Shown here: positions 18,033-25,326 of the stretch, one piece after another | How the letters are laid out: each line of letters begins with the position of its first letter | Position numbering within the stretch: position 1 is the stretch's first letter | From: Deinococcales bacterium | Lineage (GTDB): Bacteria; Deinococcota; Deinococci; Deinococcales; JAAFIG01 | Direction: 5' to 3' | Length of the DNA: 64,000 nucleotides | Assembly: GCA_025352125.1 (NCBI GenBank) | Contig: JANXTZ010000023.1 | Coordinates: 62,001-126,000, forward strand | The notes under the pieces: generated by a model | The model's database searches: none | What the model was told of the DNA's origin: nothing | The model's input: only the letters and a program-made list of their open reading frames with translations | Program-made: the position numbers and the translations under genes

Positions 18033-18461
18033 CTAAGCGAATCGTTTCTCAGTCAACCAGGAACTGGTTTTTTGTGGTTTATCTGTCCAAAAACTTTGAA
18101 TAATCTGGTCTTGAGCGATATAAATCAAATCTCTCTGTCCGTAATATGTAAGATCGGCTTTTACCCATGCTTCAATCCAAATCAGTTCGCGCAATAGGTT
18201 CTCAAATTTACCAATCCATTTATCCCAATCCGCACCCAGGGTTTTTAACGAAGCACCAAAGTGAATAACACGACCTCGATAACTTCCCATGCTTTCATGT
18301 TGTGTGGTTGCAAAAAAAGATTTAAGAATTGGAGGATAACTATCATCTTCACGTAAATCAAATAATGTAGCACTGTTGTGAGATTCCACAAAACTCCGAG
18401 TTTCAAGACTTACGATATGTGGTTCGATGACACATCCCAATACAACATGTCTTTCACCCAT
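18033..18461 (-). CDS. protein of unknown function
   Basis: 142 residues, rich in aromatic residues and isoleucine (WIEAWVKADLTYYGQRDLIYI), with no signal peptide, membrane segment or motif I recognise. It lies between the ALDH16 gene (13 bp away) and the left repeat of the xisHI cassette. Its base composition is more AT-rich than the neighbours and it contains no CTCGAG, both suggesting recent arrival. AGGAG lies about 12 nt before the ATG, slightly long. Confidence 0.55.
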   Translation of the reverse strand: MGERHVVLGCVIEPHIVSLETRSFVESHNSATLFDLREDDSYPPILKSFFATTQHESMGSYRGRVIHFGASLKTLGADWDKWIGKFENLLRELIWIEAWVKADLTYYGQRDLIYIAQDQIIQSFWTDKPQKTSSWLTEKRFA

Positions 18462-18502
18462 TTGACTTCAATACTCCTTTACAAATTTTTTGAGAAAAGT
18501 TT

Positions 18503-18534
18503 TCAAACCCTCGGGTGACGACGCACACTCGAGT
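18503..18534. repeat. left direct repeat flanking xisHI (copy of deoC 3' end)
   Basis: 32 bp matching 19272-19303 at 29 of 32 positions, same orientation, 769 bp apart. The shared core begins TCGGGTGACG and ends in a CTCGAGT. On the minus strand it could encode SSVRRHPRV-stop, the same ending as deoC (SSVRRHPMV-stop). It looks like a duplicated gene end left by integration. Confidence 0.75.
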
Positions 18535-18539
18535 TAAAG

Positions 18540-18869
18540 TTATTGTGGCGCATACTCTCCATGAATTCGATGTTCAAGCGGATAAAATGCCAGTACAATA
18601 CGGTCTTTAGGAATTCCTGCACGCTCGAGATCAACGCCAACACCAGTTGGTGTACGGTCTTGTTGAATCCAAAATTTATGGTCAATAATATCAACATGGG
18701 CAACAATTCGATGAATTCGCTCAGTTCCTTTCCAGCTCACCTCGAGCAACATAAAATGTAAATTCTCAACATCGAACACGGTCAAACCAGTGTCTTTATA
18801 GCCGTACTCGAGCCATTCTTTGAGAATCGTTTCAATGATGTTTATGTCTTGGGAATTTGCGGCAGCCAT
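18540..18869 (-). CDS. xisI: XisI-family protein
   Basis: 109 residues matching the XisI family (fdxN element excision controlling factor): it opens with a short helix and VLxxW-type segment (IETILKEWLEYGY), then the family strands FMLLEVSWKGTERIHRIVAHVDI, the KFWIQQDRT turn, and GVGVDLERAGIPKDRIVLAFY with the E/GIP-KxDIVLxF ending. Partner of XisH, whose gene overlaps by 28 nt. In Anabaena the pair controls excision of a DNA element, but in most genomes no such element exists and the true role is unknown. No recombinase accompanies it here. Confidence 0.87.
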   Translation of the reverse strand: MAAANSQDINIIETILKEWLEYGYKDTGLTVFDVENLHFMLLEVSWKGTERIHRIVAHVDIIDHKFWIQQDRTPTGVGVDLERAGIPKDRIVLAFYPLEHRIHGEYAPQ

Positions 18870-19270
18870 CTTGAAATCACCTCTTTCGTCACGTCATAAA
18901 CGATCACAACAAAGTTTTGAGATTTTAGAAGTCGTTGACCAATGCGTTGTTCAAAAAGTGGCGCTGCACTTTCAGGAACGGCTAAAACCATGATTCGGCT
19001 CGGTTCAAGTTCCTCGAGAAATTCTTTGTACAAAACAAATTGACCGATAGCCTCTTGTAAATCTGTGAGTGGTGAAGGACTGAGAAAACTTTTGACTTCC
19101 ACAGCAATTTTAAGTGTTCCTTTTTGAGCGCCAATCACCCGTTCTGCACCAAGATCAATAAATATTTGGTCATTGTCTATTCGGTATGAAAGTGGGTCAT
19201 GCGTAATCTCCCAACCGTCCAACTCAAGGGCTTTTTTGACACTGGCATGATAAACGTCACGTCTTGGCAT
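18842..19270 (-). CDS. xisH: XisH-family protein (endonuclease-like fold)
   Basis: 142 residues: MPRRDVYHASVKKALELDGW, IDLGAERVIGAQK, IAVEVKSFL and LTDLQEAIGQFVLYKEFL are the diagnostic XisH blocks. The D-(x)n-ExK arrangement (IDLGAE ... AVEVKSF) is that of PD-(D/E)xK nucleases, so a nuclease or DNA-binding role is plausible. The ATG starts 1 nt after the deoC stop, so translation may depend on deoC read-through or coupling. It overlaps xisI. Common in cyanobacteria and some other phyla, scattered elsewhere. Confidence 0.88.
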   Translation of the reverse strand: MPRRDVYHASVKKALELDGWEITHDPLSYRIDNDQIFIDLGAERVIGAQKGTLKIAVEVKSFLSPSPLTDLQEAIGQFVLYKEFLEELEPSRIMVLAVPESAAPLFEQRIGQRLLKSQNFVVIVYDVTKEVISRWLPQIPKT

Positions 19271-19271
19271 A

Positions 19272-19303
19272 TCAAACCATCGGGTGACGGCGCACGCTCG
19301 AGT
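19272..19303. repeat. right direct repeat: deoC 3' end
   Basis: The last ~10 codons and stop of deoC, repeated 769 bp away at 18503-18534 (29/32 identical). Together they bracket xisH and xisI. This copy is the functional gene end. Confidence 0.75.
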
Positions 19304-20249
19304 AAGCCCCAGTCACATAATGCTCGAGTTGCCGTTCAATGTCAGTCAGCAACCCACTCGCGCCAAACCTGAACAGATGAGGCTCGAGCCATTCGTTGCC
19401 GAGTTCTTCTTTGAGGAGGAACATGTACTCGAGGGCGGTTTTGGCGGCGCGAATGCCGCCGGCAGGTTTGTAACCGATTTTGAATCCTGTGCGCTCGAGG
19501 TACGCTCTGATTTGACGCACCATGACGAGGCTGATGGGCAGGGTGGCGTTGACGCTTTCTTTGCCCGTACTGGTTTTGATAAAGTCCGCGCCCGCCATCA
19601 TGGCGACCAACGAGGCTCGAGCGACGTTGGTCAGGGTGGCGAGTTCGCCCGTGCCAAGGATGACTTTGAGGTGCGACTCGCCGCAGGCTTCACGGAAGGC
19701 TTTGACCTCACGGTAGAGCGCTTCCCAGTCACCACGCAGGACATTCCCTCGGGTAATCACAATGTCGATTTCTTTTGCTCCAGCCTTGACGCTCGAGCGG
19801 ATTTCCTCGAGTTTGGTGTGCATGGGGCTTAAACCTGCGGGAAAGCCTGTGGAAACGGCGGCAACGGGAATCCCTGAACCCTCGAGTGATTTCACGGCAG
19901 TTTCGACCAAGGCGTGATAAACGCACACCGCGCCAGTCGTGATGCCCAAGTTTGTGGCGTTCAGACTCTCGAGCAAATCCGCACGGACAGGTTGCCTGGC
20001 TTTGGCACACAATCGTTGCACATTGCCCGGGGTGTCATCGCCAGCCAACGTGGTCAGGTCAATGAGCGTGATGGCACGCAGCAACCACGCCGCCTGCCAA
20101 TCTTTTTTGACGGTGCGCCGCGTCGGGATGGTACTCGAGCGACGCTCAACCGCGCTGCGATTGATTTTGGTGCGCATGACCCACTCGAGATCGAGTTCCA
20201 TGCCTGGGTTGCGTTCGATGTGAAGCAGATAAGAGAATGCTTGACTCAT
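19272..20249 (-). CDS. deoC: deoxyribose-phosphate aldolase
   Basis: 325 residues, long form of the class I aldolase that splits 2-deoxyribose-5-phosphate to glyceraldehyde-3-phosphate and acetaldehyde in nucleoside salvage. TIM-barrel motifs: IDLTTLAG near the start, AVSTGFPAG, EIDIVITRGNVL, LKVILGTGEL, the Schiff-base Lys in GADFIKTSTGK and the second active-site Lys in GYKPAGGIR. The 3' end is duplicated beyond xisHI, so the very C-terminus (SSVRRHPMV) may come from the integrated side. A TAGACT box lies 9 nt before the ATG. Confidence 0.95.
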   Translation of the reverse strand: MSQAFSYLLHIERNPGMELDLEWVMRTKINRSAVERRSSTIPTRRTVKKDWQAAWLLRAITLIDLTTLAGDDTPGNVQRLCAKARQPVRADLLESLNATNLGITTGAVCVYHALVETAVKSLEGSGIPVAAVSTGFPAGLSPMHTKLEEIRSSVKAGAKEIDIVITRGNVLRGDWEALYREVKAFREACGESHLKVILGTGELATLTNVARASLVAMMAGADFIKTSTGKESVNATLPISLVMVRQIRAYLERTGFKIGYKPAGGIRAAKTALEYMFLLKEELGNEWLEPHLFRFGASGLLTDIERQLEHYVTGAYSSVRRHPMV

Positions 20250-20287
20250 GGTGAGTCCAGTCTACTCTACGGTCCTGATTCTCGAGA

Positions 20288-20316
20288 AACAAAAAGGCAC
20301 GATTGCTCGCGCCTTT
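20288..20316 (-). terminator. intrinsic terminator after the AT-hook-like gene
   Basis: Minus-strand hairpin: 9-bp stem (AAAGGCGCG paired with CGTGCCTTT, one G-U), 6-nt loop at 20302-20307, followed by a U-run from the AAAAA at 20291-20295. It lies just beyond the stop at 20332 and before deoC. Confidence 0.65.
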
Positions 20317-20331
20317 AATGTTTGAAATAAT

Positions 20332-20823
20332 TTACTTGCTGTCTTTGGCGGCTTTGCCAGCATTCTTGGCTGGGCGACCACGTTTGCCCGTGCCGGTGGT
20401 TTTGGCTTTGCGAGGACCGGCGCGGTGCGAACCGTAACGCTTGCCGGCAACGTGGGTTGCCATTTCTTGCAGTTGTTCTGGGGTGTACTTGCCCGCTTGA
20501 ATGTCTTCCAGGCTTGGCATGGTCATTTGCGCACGGTTGAGGACTTTGGTGGTGCGAATGCCTGCTTTGGCACTGTTAAACCAGTTGTCGAACGCGCCTT
20601 GGTCAATAATCACAAAGTTTGTGACTTCGCGGGTGGCACTTTTGCCACTGCGCGAGGTGGCTTTGGCAAGTTTGAACTTGCTGTTCGCATCGTTGCGGTT
20701 GAGCGGAATGGCTTTACCACTCAATCCACCATCTTTGATGGCGTTGACGATTGCGTTGTAGAGGCTTGCACCTTTGTACGAGGTGTTTTCCGAAATGATT
20801 TGATCCACAGTTTTGTATGCCAT
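20332..20823 (-). CDS. basic protein with AT-hook-like C-terminus, unknown function
   Basis: 163 residues. The first ~115 (YKTVDQIISENTSYKGASLY, FVIIDQGAFDNWFN) form a compact domain I cannot assign. The tail is strongly basic, with KAKTTGTGKRGRPAKNAGKA containing KRGRPAK, the core of an AT-hook that binds the minor groove of AT-rich DNA. A nucleoid-associated or histone-like role is therefore plausible but unproven. It has a near-consensus promoter ending 8 nt from the ATG and its own terminator, so it is a monocistronic and probably abundant product. Confidence 0.65.
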   Translation of the reverse strand: MAYKTVDQIISENTSYKGASLYNAIVNAIKDGGLSGKAIPLNRNDANSKFKLAKATSRSGKSATREVTNFVIIDQGAFDNWFNSAKAGIRTTKVLNRAQMTMPSLEDIQAGKYTPEQLQEMATHVAGKRYGSHRAGPRKAKTTGTGKRGRPAKNAGKAAKDSK

Positions 20824-20831
20824 AGGAATTT

Positions 20832-20861
20832 ATGTTAAACATTAACGCTTCTATTTGTCAA
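20832..20861 (-). promoter_or_regulatory. strong leaderless promoter of the AT-hook-like gene
   Basis: Minus strand: -35 TTGACA (consensus, 20856-20861), 18-bp spacer, -10 TAACAT (20832-20837), then 8 nt to the ATG. Transcription would start at or next to the start codon; no ribosome site. Confidence 0.7.
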
Positions 20862-21120
20862 ATCAAGTCATATTTTGACGGTGTTCAATGCTCGAGATTA
20901 CATGGATTGAAGTGGTCACGAGAAAACAAATTTTGATTTTTTTAAAGAATTTATTTCTTGGCATCTCGAGTTGATGAACGTTTGCTTTAAATTGATTTTT
21001 GCCTGAAAAACCGAGCAAAGTTGGTTTATCAGACTTGGATAATATTTGGTTTGATCTCGTGTATTTCAGTCCGATCAACGGTTTATTTTTTATTTTTTGC
21101 AAAAAACGAGGATCAATAGA
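20862..21120. other. AT-rich intergenic region
   Basis: About 260 bp with long T and A runs and few CTCGAG sites between the promoter of the AT-hook-like gene and a possible small gene. No hairpin, tRNA or convincing frame. Its composition differs from the surroundings. Confidence 0.4.
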
Positions 21121-21336
21121 ATGGGACTTTTTGATCAGAAAATATTGAGAAATTCTAGAAATACCCTCGAGAATCTTGCCTTTGTTTTATTGGCTGAATC
21201 AACAATCAACAGTATTTTACACTCAACGACTTCGGCAATAAAACCAAGTCAGGGCTGTGTGGTTACTCCGCTCCAATGGCGGATCAATCTCGAGAAAAAA
21301 ATTGATAACGCAGTTCAAAAACCTTGTAAGCTCTGA
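21121..21336 (+). CDS. possible small protein
   Basis: 71-codon frame starting ATG at 21121 with GAGGA 8 nt upstream, which is a proper ribosome site. The product (MGLFDQKILRNSRNTLENLA...) has no recognised domain. Its end overlaps the end of the next, opposite gene by 22 nt. AT-rich context and lack of family make this doubtful. Confidence 0.3.
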   Translation: MGLFDQKILRNSRNTLENLAFVLLAESTINSILHSTTSAIKPSQGCVVTPLQWRINLEKKIDNAVQKPCKL

Positions 21337-21989
21337 TTCGCCACAAACTGCCAGCTCGAGCCACCGTCTTTGGATTGCATCACCAATTTGGCTGGAAAAT
21401 TGCGGTTGGCAACGATTCGATCCAAGGTTAAACGCACATTCTTGCCCGCATCATCGATTTGCGGCAGGCTTGCCTGGTAATCTTCAAGCTTTAGCGCCAA
21501 TTTCCAGCGCGGCTCGAGCAACAATTTGGACAACGCACTGTCTTTGCTGGCTTCAAAGGTTTTAATTAAGGGTCCTACCAGTTCGACAATCACGGCATTC
21601 GACCCGCGAGCAAACCGAACCCGAGGTCCAGGTCCAAAAGCCACGCTTTCGCATCTCAGCGGCGTGCTTGAGGCATCAGATGGGGCTTCAAAACTGAGTG
21701 CGGGTTGTCCAGGTCGCTCGAGTTGGTATTGACGCGAGAAGCTGACGCTGTTGCCAGAGATAGAGCCAGTATCAAGACCGCCACCTTGAATAAATTCGGA
21801 CAGCGCGAGTTCTGAACCCTCAGGTCCAGCGCAGCGCACGCTGGGCGTTCCAAGAGTCGCAGCAGCACCGCTCGAGCCACCTTGAAGCAATGGCTTTAAA
21901 ATCAGACCCAGACCAACTCCAGCCGCAATCACCAAAGCCCAAACCCAGATTGGCGTGGATTCTTTGGGCGTATTTTGTTGAAATTTCAC
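21315..21989 (-). CDS. membrane-anchored protein of unknown function
   Basis: 224 residues: a short polar N-terminus, one membrane helix (IWVWALVIAAGVGLGLILKP) and a ~180-residue domain outside, probably beta-rich, with a single pair of Cys (VRCAG, LRCES) that could form a disulfide. No catalytic motif. Divergent from the cupin gene, with the two starts about 45 bp apart, so they share a promoter region. Confidence 0.65.
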   Translation of the reverse strand: MKFQQNTPKESTPIWVWALVIAAGVGLGLILKPLLQGGSSGAAATLGTPSVRCAGPEGSELALSEFIQGGGLDTGSISGNSVSFSRQYQLERPGQPALSFEAPSDASSTPLRCESVAFGPGPRVRFARGSNAVIVELVGPLIKTFEASKDSALSKLLLEPRWKLALKLEDYQASLPQIDDAGKNVRLTLDRIVANRNFPAKLVMQSKDGGSSWQFVANQSLQGF

Positions 21990-22020
21990 GCCGTCATTCT
22001 AATACAATTCTGAGAGGGGC

Positions 22021-22026
22021 TATACT
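22021..22026 (+). promoter_or_regulatory. -10 box for leaderless cupin-gntR transcript
   Basis: TATACT, then exactly 7 nt to the GTG at 22034. No ribosome site in between; supports starting the cupin gene here. Confidence 0.5.
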
Positions 22027-22033
22027 GAAAATT

Positions 22034-22342
22034 GTGAAACTGCACCGACCAACCAGCCCAGAGACTCGCGTTGAGTTCCCAATTCCAACCGGAAATGCCC
22101 TTTCGGGCATTCTGGAATTTAAGGCGGGCACGCGTTTGCCACTCGAGGGAACCAGCGTTCACGATCAAGACGAAATCAGTTTTATTTTGAGCGGCAAGCT
22201 GTCCGCAACCTCTGGAGGAGAATCATGCAGCCTGCAAGCGGGTGACATCAGTTTTATTCCCGCGCTCGAGCATCACTGGGCTTTGGTGCTCGAGGACACG
22301 CGATTGTGTTACGTGCTGATTCCCAGAACTGAAGGACGTTGA
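22034..22342 (+). CDS. small cupin-domain protein
   Basis: 102 residues from the GTG at 22034, chosen because TATACT lies 7 nt before it; the longer frame upstream would cover the divergent promoter. The cupin core is clear: FKAGTRLPLEGTSVHDQDEISFILSG gives the first His-Glu strand pair, and LQAGDISFIPALEHHWAL the second motif with its metal His. A single-domain ligand- or metal-binding beta-barrel. Its stop and the gntR start share one base, so it may provide or sense the ligand of that regulator. Confidence 0.8.
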   Translation: MKLHRPTSPETRVEFPIPTGNALSGILEFKAGTRLPLEGTSVHDQDEISFILSGKLSATSGGESCSLQAGDISFIPALEHHWALVLEDTRLCYVLIPRTEGR

Positions 22343-23049
22343 TGCCAAAATACCCGCACATCAAAGCGACCTTAAAAGCCCGTCTGTTGGCTGGCAAATA
22401 CCGCGAGGGCGAACCGATTCCCAGCGAATCGCAGGTTGCCAGCGAATTCAAAGTTTCACGCATGACTGCCCGCCGCGCCGTCGATGAACTCGAGCGTGAA
22501 GGTTACGTTTACCGCGTTCAGGGTGCGGGTTCGTATCCCACTGGAAAACGTTTCAGGCAGGGCGTGTTCAGAATTCGCAGCCTCGAAGAACTGGCGCTCG
22601 AGTTACCCGACCAACCCTTGCCGTTTACGAAAGTCTTGAAAGCGGGTATTTCCACCGCCACCCCAAAAGTCAGCGACGCCCTGAGAATCGCGCCAAACAC
22701 CGCCATTCTCGAGATCATTCGCCTTCGTGGTTTGGGCGACCTGCCCGTGCTGCTCGAGAAACGCTTTTTAAAACTCGAGCAAACCGAAGCGCTTTTAAAA
22801 ACCGATCTGCGCGTCGAAAGTCTGCACGATACGCTTGTTGGCACGCTTGGACTGAGCATTTCACGCGTCGAACAAACCCTCGAGACTGCCAACTTGGAGC
22901 ACGAAAACGCCAAATTGCTCGAGCTTCCCATTGGCACGTCGGCTTTTTTGATGAAACGCATCAGTTTTTTCGGTGATTTGCCACTGGCGTACACCCGTTA
23001 CTGGGTTCGCAGCGACCGTCGGGCGTTTGTCAGCGTGTTTGAGCCGTAG
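22342..23049 (+). CDS. GntR-family regulator, HutC/UTRA subfamily
   Basis: 236 residues. N-terminal winged helix (ARLLAGKYREGEPIPSESQVA, VSRMTARRAVDELEREGYVYR) is the GntR DNA-binding domain; residues ~85-230 form a UTRA ligand domain ending GDLPLAYTRYWVRSDR, typical of HutC/FarR types. It should repress nearby or catabolic genes until a small molecule binds. AAGGA lies 5 nt before the ATG. Co-transcribed with the cupin gene and ended by a strong terminator. Confidence 0.92.
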   Translation: MPKYPHIKATLKARLLAGKYREGEPIPSESQVASEFKVSRMTARRAVDELEREGYVYRVQGAGSYPTGKRFRQGVFRIRSLEELALELPDQPLPFTKVLKAGISTATPKVSDALRIAPNTAILEIIRLRGLGDLPVLLEKRFLKLEQTEALLKTDLRVESLHDTLVGTLGLSISRVEQTLETANLEHENAKLLELPIGTSAFLMKRISFFGDLPLAYTRYWVRSDRRAFVSVFEP

Positions 23050-23076
23050 AGGGCAATTGTGAATCTCGAGACAACA

Positions 23077-23115
23077 AAATCCCCAACTCGCCTGAATCTC
23101 GAGTTGGGGATTTTT
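23077..23115. terminator. bidirectional intrinsic terminator
   Basis: Perfect 14-bp stem: arm 23077-23090 (AAATCCCCAACTCG), loop 23091-23099, arm 23100-23113, then a T-run. The A-run on the other side makes it work on both strands. It sits between the convergent gntR and 23127-23363 genes. Confidence 0.9.
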
Positions 23116-23126
23116 CCAATTGATGC

Positions 23127-23363
23127 TTAAGCTTGCATTCTGCGTTGCGGTTGCTTCATGACCTGCTCGGCTTGAGCGGCGGCGGCTTGACCCGCTTGCG
23201 CCCCAAAAACCCAGGCGAGTTTCAGCATGAAAAGCGTGGTGTCGGCGTCTCCGGCGAAAACTCGAGCGCGGAAGTAATCCTCTACACCTGGCGGCAATGG
23301 CATTTCTTTCAAGGCTGCCTCGTGTTCGGATTTCATTTGTTTCATCACCTGTTCAAAATCCAT
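23127..23363 (-). CDS. small conserved-looking protein, unknown
   Basis: 78 residues: an acidic helical N-terminus (MDFEQVMKQMKSEHEAALKEM), a middle with FRARVFAGDADTTLFMLKLAWVFGAQAG, then an Ala/Gln-rich tail ending QRRMQA. Soluble, helical, no motif. TAAGGT lies 6 nt before the ATG, so a leaderless start is possible. Followed at once by the bidirectional terminator, supporting a real transcript. Confidence 0.6.
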   Translation of the reverse strand: MDFEQVMKQMKSEHEAALKEMPLPPGVEDYFRARVFAGDADTTLFMLKLAWVFGAQAGQAAAAQAEQVMKQPQRRMQA

Positions 23364-23419
23364 ACGTGTACCTTACACGACCACACTCAGATTTCATGTG
23401 AGCAAAGATACAACTCGGG

Positions 23420-24349
23420 TTAATGATTGATCGTTGCGGTATCTTTCTCGGCTTCAAGAATCGCGTTCAAAATCGCCATGTACGGACTCGAGCCAGTGCC
23501 ACCGTGCGCACGGTCTGGGCGATCCACCCAAGCCTGGTATTCACTCCCAACTTTGCGAATCAGGAGTTCCGCATAACCAGCCTCGAGCGTGCGGGCAAAA
23601 AGCGCATTCAGATCGCTCGAGACGTGCGCGAAGCCTTGACTTGCCATGACTTTGCGCAAGGTGATTTCCCTGGCTTCCATCGTTCCACCAACGGCAAAAT
23701 AGCGTGACAGGGTTTGTGCCCAGTCTCCTCTGGCGGTAATCGGAGCCATGCGCTCCAAAGCCGTCTCGAGTTCAGATTCAGTGGGTTTGTGGTACTTGTT
23801 TTCGTGAAGTACCAATTCGGTTTGAATCCTGGGTCGGACGGGCGGCGTTTCGTCAGGCACGCCTATTGTTAAACCCGCGAACGGCAACACGCCCTCGGGA
23901 AGCTCAAGGACTTCGACAAGATGCTCGAGAGCGCCAAGAATGCCGCCAATCCAACAGCCTTGATACCCCAGCAATTCTGCGGCAACCAGCATGTTCTGCG
24001 CCGCCATGACCGCATCACCTATCGCAAAATGAATCGCGGCGGCACTCCAATTGCCAAAGTCGTAACCTTTTAACTCGAGCAAGCCTTTTAAACGGTTCAC
24101 GTCCGCCAGAACAATAAAAGTCTCAGATGCCGTTGCCATGTGTGGGTTGTTCGAGACTCGAGCGATTTCTTCGCGCAAGGCAGGGTTGGTCAGGCGCACG
24201 AACGAGTACATTTGTGCCGTGGCATCGGTCGGGGCGCGTTGTGCTGCCCAGACAATCTGCTCCAAGTGTCCAGGCTCGAGAGACACGGCTTTGTACTTGC
24301 GAACGGTGCGGTGGTTGGCGAACACTTCAAGGCGCGGGTCGTGAGTCAT
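23420..24349 (-). CDS. NfsA-type FMN nitroreductase
   Basis: 309 residues. The NfsA/FRP-like flavin fold is visible: NHRTVRKYKAVSLEPGHLEQI contacts FMN, WAAQRAPTDATAQMYSFVRL is the characteristic second block, and GYQGCWIGGIL the later flavin contact. Reduces nitro or quinone compounds with NAD(P)H. The C-terminal ~70 residues (SSDLNALFARTLEAGYAELL) extend beyond the usual ~240-residue core and I do not recognise them. Confidence 0.87.
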   Translation of the reverse strand: MTHDPRLEVFANHRTVRKYKAVSLEPGHLEQIVWAAQRAPTDATAQMYSFVRLTNPALREEIARVSNNPHMATASETFIVLADVNRLKGLLELKGYDFGNWSAAAIHFAIGDAVMAAQNMLVAAELLGYQGCWIGGILGALEHLVEVLELPEGVLPFAGLTIGVPDETPPVRPRIQTELVLHENKYHKPTESELETALERMAPITARGDWAQTLSRYFAVGGTMEAREITLRKVMASQGFAHVSSDLNALFARTLEAGYAELLIRKVGSEYQAWVDRPDRAHGGTGSSPYMAILNAILEAEKDTATINH

Positions 24350-24397
24350 CGCTTCGAGCTTAACGCAAACCTGGCACTCGAGATTGTGTTTTGCACG

Positions 24398-25045
24398 TCA
24401 ACGGGTTTTGAGCCAGACACTGAATCGCTCAATCTCTCGGGCTTCGGGGAAACGTGAAAAATCCTCGAGCGACACAGCCACAACTGGATGTTTGAAATCA
24501 CAGACAAGTCTGTGCGTTAAAGCTTGCAGCGCTTTCGTCTCCCCTGCCAACCAACCCGTAAAACCAGGCTCGAGCGCGATCATCATGCCAATAGGTTCAT
24601 GTCCTTCAAAAGCCAAATACGCCGTGAGGTTCGGGTTTTTCTGCATGGCATTGGCAATTTCTTTGCCAACCAATTCTTGCCAATCGAGCGCCGAATGCTT
24701 CAAGCACCAAACTTTTGCCAACGTTGAAGCCTGAGTCCATGAAACTTGCTCGACAACCAAATCGTTCGGTGTCGGTTTCACCTCGAGCACAACCAAACTC
24801 GAGTGCGGCAAAAACTGTGCGTTGCTGGTGGCGAGCTCCAAATTTGCATCTTCAGGCAGAACCAGAATCCCAGTTTTCCCTCGGATTGCAAATTCTTGCT
24901 CGAGTTTGATGACCTCCGAAACCGAGTTTGGGAATCCTGCATTCACTTCAAGAATCGGCAAGTTTAAATTCTCGAGAAACATTGCTTGCTCGAGAATCTG
25001 ATTTCGCGCAAAACACGCCCAGAATGCTTGCAACTCTTGAATCAA
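24398..25045 (-). CDS. GNAT-like protein, weak assignment
   Basis: 215 residues. The second half looks like an acetyltransferase fold (LTAYLAFEGHEPIGMMIALEP, then FTGWLAGETKALQALTHRLV), but the usual RxxGxG pyrophosphate loop is not evident. The first half is unassigned. The only upstream start is TTG at 25043-25045 after AAGAG, which overlaps nothing and lies 1 nt from the stop of the 73-residue gene, suggesting coupling. An internal Met near residue 22 is an alternative. Confidence 0.5.
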   Translation of the reverse strand: MIQELQAFWACFARNQILEQAMFLENLNLPILEVNAGFPNSVSEVIKLEQEFAIRGKTGILVLPEDANLELATSNAQFLPHSSLVVLEVKPTPNDLVVEQVSWTQASTLAKVWCLKHSALDWQELVGKEIANAMQKNPNLTAYLAFEGHEPIGMMIALEPGFTGWLAGETKALQALTHRLVCDFKHPVVAVSLEDFSRFPEAREIERFSVWLKTR

Positions 25046-25046
25046 A

Positions 25047-25268
25047 TTACTCTTGCGCTTTTAACGCCTGCAAAATCACTCGAGCCTCTTCGACATTCTG
25101 AATGGCGAGGCGATCTGTGGCACTGAAAAACAACACCAACGCCGCCTGAGCGCCCGTAGACATGCTCGCACCGCGTCCAACCGTGCCACCCAAGGCATCC
25201 GAAACTTCGTAATACAAGACCCGCTCGAGGTTGATGCCTTTGTTGCCAGCGCGTACAAACTTTGCCAT
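25047..25268 (-). CDS. 73-residue protein of unknown function
   Basis: MAKFVRAGNKGINLERVLYY... A small mixed alpha/beta protein with LVLFFSATDRLAIQNVEEA near the end; no known motif. The start is well supported by CGGAGGTATTT before the ATG at 25266-25268. Paired with the following gene. Confidence 0.6.
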   Translation of the reverse strand: MAKFVRAGNKGINLERVLYYEVSDALGGTVGRGASMSTGAQAALVLFFSATDRLAIQNVEEARVILQALKAQE

Positions 25269-25300
25269 AAATACCTCCGTTAAAACTGAATCTCACGTTC

Positions 25301-25326
25301 AAGGGCGAGGCACGCCTCGCCCCTAC
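25301..25326. repeat. palindromic intergenic repeat overlapping the gatB stop
   Basis: Perfect 9-bp inverted repeat (25303-25311 and 25314-25322, GGGCGAGGC arms, 2-nt spacer) ending CCCCTAC. The terminal GTAG on the minus strand supplies the TAG stop of gatB. Same end sequence as repeats at 36.7 and 38.7 kb. Confidence 0.65.
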
